Below are positions 59,038-64,000 of a stretch of DNA of 64,000 nucleotides, piece after piece. Location: assembly GCF_007176755.1 (NCBI RefSeq), contig NZ_BJTV01000025.1, positions 1-64,000 of the forward strand, read 5' to 3'. Source of the DNA: Streptomyces sp. 1-11 (GTDB taxonomy: Bacteria; Actinomycetota; Actinomycetes; Streptomycetales; Streptomycetaceae). A program made the position numbers and the translations under genes. How positions within the stretch are numbered: the first letter of the stretch is position 1; every line of letters begins with the position of its first letter. The notes below the pieces were generated by a model, which saw nothing but the letters and a program-made list of their open reading frames with translations, did not search any database and was not told the origin of the DNA.

Positions 59038-59146
59038 CCCGGAGGCCTTGGAGCAGCCCCCTTGCCCGGAGGCCCTCAGGGCAGCCCCCTCGTCCGGAGG
59101 ACTCACGACGACCCCCTCGTCCGGAGGTCTCAGGGCAGGCGTCGTA
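59038..59146. repeat. 28-bp tandem repeat between two genes
   Basis: Four copies begin at 59038, 59065, 59093 and 59120, each with CCGGAGG followed by a C-rich block (CCCCCTCG or similar). The last copy enters the 3' end of the hydroxyacid dehydrogenase gene. The unit differs from the 47-bp array only about 1 kb away. Confidence 0.75.
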
Positions 59147-60089
59147 CCGGTGAGCCCGCCAGGTACGCCTGGATGTCCTCCACCGCCTGGCCGTAGTACG
59201 TCGCGTAGTTGGCCTGCGACACGTAGCCGAGGTGGGGTGTGGCGAGGAGTCGGGGCGCGGTGCGCATCGGGTGGGTGGCGGGCAGCGGCTCCACGTCGAA
59301 GACGTCCACGCCGGCACCGGCGATCCGGCCCTCGTGCAGCGCGGCCAGCAGGGCGTCCTGGTCGACGATCGCCGCGCGGGACGTGTTGACGAGGTAGGCG
59401 GTCGGCTTCATGAGGGCGAGTTCGGCGGCGCCGAGCAGACCCCGGGTGCGCTCGCCGAGCGCCAGGTGGACGGAGACGAAGTCACTGGCCGCCAGGAGCT
59501 CCTCCTTGCCGGCGGCCAGTTCCACGCCGGTCTCCTTGGCGCGTTCCGCCGTCAGGTTCTGGCTCCAGGCGCTCACCCGCATGCCGAAGGCGAGCCCGAC
59601 CGCCGCCACCCGGCTGCCGATCTTCCCCAGTCCGAGCAGCCCGAGCCGGCGGCCGTGCAGGTCGGCGCCGACGGTGGACTGCCAGGGGCCGCCCGAGCGC
59701 AGCGCGCCGCTCTCCTCGACGATCCCGCGCGCCAATCCCAGCAGCAGCGCCCAGGTCAGCTCCACGGGAGGCGTCGGTGAACTCGCCGTACCGCACACGG
59801 TGACCCCGTGCGCCTCGGCGGCGGCGTAGTCGATGACGCTGTTGCGCATCCCGGAGGCGACGAGCAGCTTCAGCCGGGGCAGCCGGGCGATCAGGGATCC
59901 CGGGAAGGGGACGCGCTCGCGCAGGGTGACGACGATGTCGTAGTCGGCGAGGGCCGCGGCGACCGCGTCCTCGCCCTCGATGTGCTCGCGCAGCGCGACG
60001 ACCTCCACCCGGTCCCCGAGCGCCGACCAGTCGGCGCAGGCGGTGGCCGCCCCCTGGTAGTCGTCCAGCACCGCGCAGCGAAGTCGCAC
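59130..60089 (-). CDS. D-2-hydroxyacid dehydrogenase family protein
   Basis: A 319-residue NAD-dependent D-isomer-specific 2-hydroxyacid dehydrogenase. The nucleotide motif is LGLLGLGKIGSRVAAVGLAFG at about residues 150-170, catalytic Arg/Glu lie in VNTSRAAIVDQDAL and the later VFDVEPLP, and the final helix region has PHLGYVSQANYATYYGQAVEDI. The usual catalytic His is present in TPHLGY. The substrate (glyoxylate, phosphoglycerate-like or other) is not evident. It stands alone between a tandem repeat and the glycerophosphotransferase gene. Confidence 0.9.
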   Translation of the reverse strand: MRLRCAVLDDYQGAATACADWSALGDRVEVVALREHIEGEDAVAAALADYDIVVTLRERVPFPGSLIARLPRLKLLVASGMRNSVIDYAAAEAHGVTVCGTASSPTPPVELTWALLLGLARGIVEESGALRSGGPWQSTVGADLHGRRLGLLGLGKIGSRVAAVGLAFGMRVSAWSQNLTAERAKETGVELAAGKEELLAASDFVSVHLALGERTRGLLGAAELALMKPTAYLVNTSRAAIVDQDALLAALHEGRIAGAGVDVFDVEPLPATHPMRTAPRLLATPHLGYVSQANYATYYGQAVEDIQAYLAGSPVRRLP

Positions 60090-60294
60090 GTGTCCTCCCC
60101 TTCCCCGCGGCGACTGTACCCGCCGGTCACCGGACCTGACGCGAACTCAAAAGCATCCCGATACCCAGGGAAACGGAATCTGAACTCTTTCTTTCCGTTT
60201 GGTGTACAACTTCTCACCTTCCTCTTGTGTCGAACAGGCGAACAACGGCGTTTGCCCCGACGTGCGCGCCTGTCCGGAAGAGGAAACCTTGCCC

Positions 60295-62307
60295 ATGACG
60301 ATCCGTCGGTTGTGCGGTGCCCTGCGCGTGCGCGGGGTGACCGAGCTGTTTCTCGTGCTCCTGCTCGGCGCCGCCTTCGCCGCGCTGCCCGTCTTCGCGC
60401 TGCTGCCCGACTGGCGGGGCTTCGCCGTGGCGTCGGCGGTGACGTACGTCGTGGACGAGGTGCTGCACTCCAGGGCCCCGGGCTTCGTGCGCAGGCTCGC
60501 GACGCTGCAGCTCACCAGACCGCTGCGGTTCGCGGTGCGCACGGTGATGCTGCTCGCGCTGGCCAGCCGGATGGACGCGCCGGAGGCGGTGCTGGTGACG
60601 GCGCTCGCCGTCTTCAGCGCCCACTTCGCGATGATGATGCTGTACACGGCGGTGCACCACGCCGTCCGCCGGCGCCGCGTGCTGCCGCTCGTCGTGCGCA
60701 ACCTGGACATGAGCGGGCTGCCCATACCCGAGCAGCCGCCCGCCCTCCTGTACCGGCGCTTCCTGCGCAAGCTCCTCCACCTCGACCTGCCGGCCCACGC
60801 CGGTCTCGTCGCCGCGCTGGCGGCCGGTTCCTGGCAGCCGGCGTACACGGGCTTCGCCGTCACCCTCGCCGTGACCGCGGCGGGCGTCGTCGCGCTGCTG
60901 GACCAGTACCGCAGGGTCCGCCGCATGCCCGCCACGGAGGAGGTGTTCGCCGAGGTCAACCGCCAACTCGACGGGTACCGACCCGAGGTGGCGCTCTACT
61001 TCAGCTTCGCCTCCGTCTCCCGTGACTTCATGTACCAGGTCAACATGTGGATCGAGACGCTCGAGCAGCTCGACCTGCGCCCGGTGATCATCCTCCGGGA
61101 GCGCGCCTCGTTCCGTCACCTCAGCCGCACCTGGATCCCGGTGGTCTGCGTGCCCAAGGCCGACGACCTGGCAGAACTCGAACTGTCCGGCGTGCGCGTC
61201 GTGCTCTACCCGGGCAACGCGGGCAAGAACGTGCACATGCTGCGCGTCGCCGAGGCCAAGCACGTCTTCATCGGCCACGGCGACAGCGACAAGCTCGCCA
61301 GCAGCAACCGGGTCAGCAAGGTGTACGACGAGATCTGGGTGGCCGGCCGGGCCGGCCGCGACCGCTACCAGCGGGTGCGGCACGCCATCAGCGACAGCGC
61401 CATCGTGGAGGTGGGCCGCCCCCAGCTCTCCCCGATCCGGCTGCACGCCGAGCACACCCCCGGCCCGCTGCCCGTCGTCCTCTACGCGCCCACCTGGGAG
61501 GGCTGGAGCGACGACGACTGCCACACCTCGCTCATCCCGATGGGCGTGCGCATGATCGAGAAGCTGCTCGCCGAGAACGTCCGGGTCGTCTACAAGCCGC
61601 ACCCGCTCACCGGCAAGCGCTCGGCCGAGGCGGCCGAGGCCGACAAGGCGATCCGCCAACTGCTGCACGCCGACAACGAGCGGCGCGGCGCCGCCGAGGC
61701 GGAGGCCGCGGCCGCCGCCGCCAAGCCCCGGCTGAAGGAGATCCAGGCCCGCCTCGACGAGCTGGCCGGCCACCTCGGCGGTGACGACGCCGAGCAGGTG
61801 CGCGAGTCCCGCGTGCCGGACCGCGAGGGCGCGGCCGAGTGGCAGGAGCTGCGCGCCGAGTGGCACCGGATCTACTGGGAGGCCCAGGGCCCGGTCCGCC
61901 ACAACGTGATACTCAAGCAGCTCCCCACCCTCTACGAGTGCTTCAACCAGGCGGACATCCTCATCAGCGACGTCTCCTCGGTGGTCGCCGACTTCGTGGC
62001 CAGCCTCAAGCCGTACGTCCTGACGAACGCCCACGACCTGCCCGACCAGGAGTTCCGGGCCGCCTACACCACGGCCGGCGGCGCCTACCTCCTCGACAGC
62101 GAGTGCGCCCGCCTGACGGAGATCCTGGACTCGGTCCGCGCCCCGCACACCGACCCCATGGTGCTGGACCGCCGCACCCTCAAGGAGTACGTCCTGGGCC
62201 CCGACCACCCGACCTCCACGGAGCGCTTCAACGCGGCCGTGAACGCCCTGGCCGCGAAGGCGGCGGCGGAGCGCGCGGAGGAGCCGGCCCCGGAACTGGC
62301 GGCCTGA
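60295..62307 (+). CDS. CDP-glycerol glycerophosphotransferase-like membrane protein
   Basis: A 670-residue protein. The N-terminal 210 residues have about five hydrophobic helices. The C-terminal part is a TagF/TagB-like GT-B domain: ALYFSFASVSRDFMYQVNMWIE, FIGHGDSDKLASSNRVSKVYDE (the HG-x-x-x-K motif), VVLYAPTWEGW and ILISDVSSVVADFVASLKPYV. This family polymerises polyol phosphate in teichoic acids or related wall polymers. An Ala/Glu-rich helical insertion at about 450-530, possibly a coiled coil, interrupts the domain. The ATG at 60295 follows AGAGGAAA; the frame is open to 60199 but that part has no domain. Confidence 0.85.
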   Translation: MTIRRLCGALRVRGVTELFLVLLLGAAFAALPVFALLPDWRGFAVASAVTYVVDEVLHSRAPGFVRRLATLQLTRPLRFAVRTVMLLALASRMDAPEAVLVTALAVFSAHFAMMMLYTAVHHAVRRRRVLPLVVRNLDMSGLPIPEQPPALLYRRFLRKLLHLDLPAHAGLVAALAAGSWQPAYTGFAVTLAVTAAGVVALLDQYRRVRRMPATEEVFAEVNRQLDGYRPEVALYFSFASVSRDFMYQVNMWIETLEQLDLRPVIILRERASFRHLSRTWIPVVCVPKADDLAELELSGVRVVLYPGNAGKNVHMLRVAEAKHVFIGHGDSDKLASSNRVSKVYDEIWVAGRAGRDRYQRVRHAISDSAIVEVGRPQLSPIRLHAEHTPGPLPVVLYAPTWEGWSDDDCHTSLIPMGVRMIEKLLAENVRVVYKPHPLTGKRSAEAAEADKAIRQLLHADNERRGAAEAEAAAAAAKPRLKEIQARLDELAGHLGGDDAEQVRESRVPDREGAAEWQELRAEWHRIYWEAQGPVRHNVILKQLPTLYECFNQADILISDVSSVVADFVASLKPYVLTNAHDLPDQEFRAAYTTAGGAYLLDSECARLTEILDSVRAPHTDPMVLDRRTLKEYVLGPDHPTSTERFNAAVNALAAKAAAERAEEPAPELAA

Positions 62308-62399
62308 CCCGGGCGCGGCGGACGGGGCGCTGACGTACTCGGGTGGACCTGAGTACCTGCGCCCTGTTCGCCGGGCGGGCCGGCCGGGACGCTTGGCCC

Positions 62400-62804
62400 A
62401 TGAGCAGAGAATCGCGCAAGCCCGCCCTCCAGCTGCTGTCGATACTCGTACTGGCCGGCGTGTCGATGGCGTTGTGGGCTGCCTGGCTGGGCTGGGACCA
62501 GCACCGGGACGTCCACCCCGACGGCACCGAGACCGGCCCGTACCAGGCGTGGCAGGTCATCGGGCTCGTGCTGACCCTCCTGGTGCCGGTCTGCTGGGCG
62601 GCGTACCGGCACTACGTCGCGGCCGCGGTGCTCGGCACCTCGGCCGGCCTGACCATCGCCGCGTACTACGACTGGTCGGACGACTCCAGCGGCCTCTTCG
62701 TGGTCGGCGTGGGCCTGGTGATGATGGGCAGCCTCCTCGGGACCACCGTCGTCTCCGCCGTGATCACCGCAGCCACCCGGGACGGCCAACGGGCCGGGGT
62801 CTGA
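62400..62804 (+). CDS. Small membrane protein of unknown function
   Basis: A 134-residue protein with four hydrophobic helices (LLSILVLAGVSMALWAAWLGW, WQVIGLVLTLLVPVCWAAY, YVAAAVLGTSAGLTIAAYY, GVGLVMMGSLLGTTVVSAVI). I do not recognise the family. The ATG at 62400 is chosen because it yields a typical membrane-protein N-terminus with basic residues (MSRESRK). It lies 92 bp downstream of the glycerophosphotransferase gene in the same direction and could be co-transcribed. Confidence 0.75.
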   Translation: MSRESRKPALQLLSILVLAGVSMALWAAWLGWDQHRDVHPDGTETGPYQAWQVIGLVLTLLVPVCWAAYRHYVAAAVLGTSAGLTIAAYYDWSDDSSGLFVVGVGLVMMGSLLGTTVVSAVITAATRDGQRAGV

Positions 62805-62876
62805 GCACGGGGGGCCTCGGTCCGAAGGCTGCGGCCGCCCCGGACTATTGGCGGCCGAGGCCGCCCGCCAGGTCGT

Positions 62877-63494
62877 TCAGAGGCCGGCGAGCAGACCGGC
62901 GAGTGGCGCGGGCACCCGCTGCTCCTCGAGCGCCTCCACGAGCACCCGCCCGTAGTGGATCTTCCGCCCCTTCTTGGTGCCGAAGAAGCGCCGCAACTGC
63001 TGCTGAGCGGTACGGTCCCGCTGCGCGGGCTGGCGGAGGAAGGTCTCCAGTGCCCGCTCGTCGCCCTCCGCCCGGACGAGTTCCGCGACCCGGGCCACGC
63101 CGAGCGCGCGGATCAGCTCGTCCTCCAGATCCGCCGAGCAGACGAAGAACCCCTGCCACGCCGCACGCGCCCGCTCCAGCCCGCGAACGTAGAACCCACG
63201 CTCCGCCTCGTCGCACAGCCCCGTGAGGCGCAGCCCCAGCCCCAGCGGCCCGAGGACCCGGGCGAAGTGCCCGACGCTCATGGCGCCGCCCATCGACAGC
63301 ACGCACACCCCTTCGGCCGCCAGATCCCGTTCCCGGCGCCCGGCGAGAGCAGTGACCGCCGCGACGTCGCTGGGCCCTTCGAGCAGCACGGCCACCCGCA
63401 CGGACAACCGCTCGGCCAGTTCCCGAGCGGGCTCCCCGTCCCCTCCGGCCGCCCACACACCGACCGCGTCCCTGAACGCCCCCATGTCAGCCAC
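62877..63494 (-). CDS. TOPRIM-domain (OLD-type) protein without ATPase domain
   Basis: A 205-residue protein whose central part resembles the TOPRIM nuclease domain of OLD-family endonucleases. The acidic motif is VAVLLEGPSDVAAVTAL near residue 33, and a second acidic patch is CSADLEDELIRALGVARV. A C-terminal basic region has LRRFFGTKKGRKIHYGRVLVEAL. The ABC ATPase half of OLD proteins is missing and no neighbouring ATPase supplies it. The GTG at 63494 is taken as the start; an ATG three codons in is equally possible. It may be a nuclease or nucleotidyl transferase. Confidence 0.75.
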   Translation of the reverse strand: MADMGAFRDAVGVWAAGGDGEPARELAERLSVRVAVLLEGPSDVAAVTALAGRRERDLAAEGVCVLSMGGAMSVGHFARVLGPLGLGLRLTGLCDEAERGFYVRGLERARAAWQGFFVCSADLEDELIRALGVARVAELVRAEGDERALETFLRQPAQRDRTAQQQLRRFFGTKKGRKIHYGRVLVEALEEQRVPAPLAGLLAGL

Positions 63495-63550
63495 GCCCCG
63501 AGTCTCCGCCGTCGCATCACCGGCCCGCCACGCAATTAGGCAGGCTGGAC

Positions 63551-63592
63551 GGCCCGTGTCCGTTCGCCGTGAACGGCGAACGGACACGGGCC
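63551..63592 (-). terminator. Long hairpin after the DUF2690 gene
   Basis: A perfect 19-bp stem (63551-63569 and 63574-63592) with a TGAA tetraloop lies 12 bp beyond the stop of the leftward DUF2690 gene and before the TOPRIM gene. No U-tract is present. Confidence 0.82.
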
Positions 63593-63604
63593 GCGAGCAA
63601 CGCA

Positions 63605-64000
63605 CTAGAACTTGCTGCTGCACTCCAGCGGGTACAGGTCGCTGTCGAAGCGGACGCACACGCGGTACTTGTACTCCGGTCCGCCGAGCATGTTCGACCA
63701 GTCGCTCTTGCCGTAGCCCGGCGTCCGCACGGACAGGGACTTCAGCAGCTTGCCGTCGAGGCTCCACTTCTCGATGGTCGCGGTGGAGTCGTAGACCGAC
63801 GGGTTCGCGTTGTTCTTGATCCGCACCCAGCCGGCCAGGCAGTCGGCGGACCAGCGCAGTTCCGCCACCCGCCCGTTGCTGTCCACCTTGCGCTTGGTGG
63901 AACTGCTGTCGTCGCACTTGTAGGTGGCCGGGCCCTTATTGTCGCACCCGGCACCGGAACACCCGGCGGCGTACGACGTACCGGCGAGCGGAACCATCGA
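63605..64000 (-). CDS. Secreted DUF2690-family protein, 5' end outside the window
   Basis: The visible part ends the signal peptide (PLAGTSYA) and includes a mature domain with the DUF2690 pattern: CSGAGCDNKGPATYKCDD, RVAELRWSADCLAGWVRIKN, YKYRVCVRF and a final Cys. Six Cys suggest disulfides in a secreted protein. An in-frame Met lies at the very edge, but it falls inside the signal peptide, so the true start is probably beyond the window end. The function of the family is not known to me. Confidence 0.75.
   Translation of the reverse strand, partial: SMVPLAGTSYAAGCSGAGCDNKGPATYKCDDSSSTKRKVDSNGRVAELRWSADCLAGWVRIKNNANPSVYDSTATIEKWSLDGKLLKSLSVRTPGYGKSDWSNMLGGPEYKYRVCVRFDSDLYPLECSSKF

Overview
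The window is high-GC actinobacterial DNA, almost certainly a Streptomyces chromosome. GTG starts are common, genes are packed with 4-bp stop/start overlaps, terminators are GC-rich hairpins mostly without U-tracts, and there are several chaplins, a MelC1/MelC2 tyrosinase pair and a Streptomyces-type citrate synthase. From memory, gene content and order resemble the S. coelicolor region around SCO2699-SCO2750 (chpG-melC-chpF-chpA/chpD-citA-rbs). That comparison is recalled and was not computed. No tRNA, rRNA, insertion sequence, prophage or CRISPR array was found.

Layout. (1) 1-4.5 kb: a LacI regulator divergent from a three-gene operon for an unidentified sugar or polyol (Gfo/Idh/MocA dehydrogenase, DUF993 aldolase-like protein, xylose-isomerase-like TIM barrel). 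(2) 4.6-10.6 kb: a leftward ribose operon, rbsR-rbsA-rbsCB-rbsK-rbsD, in which permease and binding protein are one polypeptide; two identical LacI-type operators precede it. (3) 10.7-16 kb: a membrane protein divergent from a TetR regulator, a RecD2-type helicase and citrate synthase. (4) 16-16.6 kb: a gene-free, highly structured region with two hairpins bearing C-rich loops, like 6C small RNA. (5) 16.6-25.4 kb: a copper module (CopA, CopZ, CsoR-type operator), a PrsW-like protease, a TetR/MMPL pair, an alcohol dehydrogenase, a GNAT enzyme and a small HTH protein. (6) 25.4-32.7 kb: myo-inositol catabolism (IolE-like, IolC, Cgl0159-like aldolase, IolB, IolD, MmsA) closed by a strong terminator. 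(7) 33-40.6 kb: an APC permease, a GNAT enzyme, a secreted-hydrolase/ABC-ATPase fusion with its permease, and an acyl-CoA ligase under a palindromic operator. (8) 40.8-58 kb: a cell-surface island with a short chaplin, a repeat-rich sortase-anchored chaplin-like protein, a secreted GH26-like hydrolase, an eight-gene exopolysaccharide operon, another short chaplin, two secreted proteins of unknown role, the tyrosinase pair and a third short chaplin. (9) 58-64 kb: two minisatellites around a DUF2087 protein, a hydroxyacid dehydrogenase, a CDP-glycerol glycerophosphotransferase-like membrane protein, a small membrane protein, a TOPRIM protein and the end of a DUF2690 secreted protein.

The most coherent larger story is region 8. 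Genes for amyloid coat proteins, a wall-anchored acidic repeat protein, a Wzx/Wzy-like polysaccharide pathway and an extracellular copper oxidase lie together. Two of the chaplins have candidate promoters of the BldN sigma-factor type with identical 16-bp spacing. Calling this one functional system for aerial-surface assembly is inference. The best single leads are the C-rich-loop RNA next to citrate synthase, the 21-unit repeat protein, the hydrolase-ABC ATPase fusion and the 12-residue repeats on the MurJ-like flippase.
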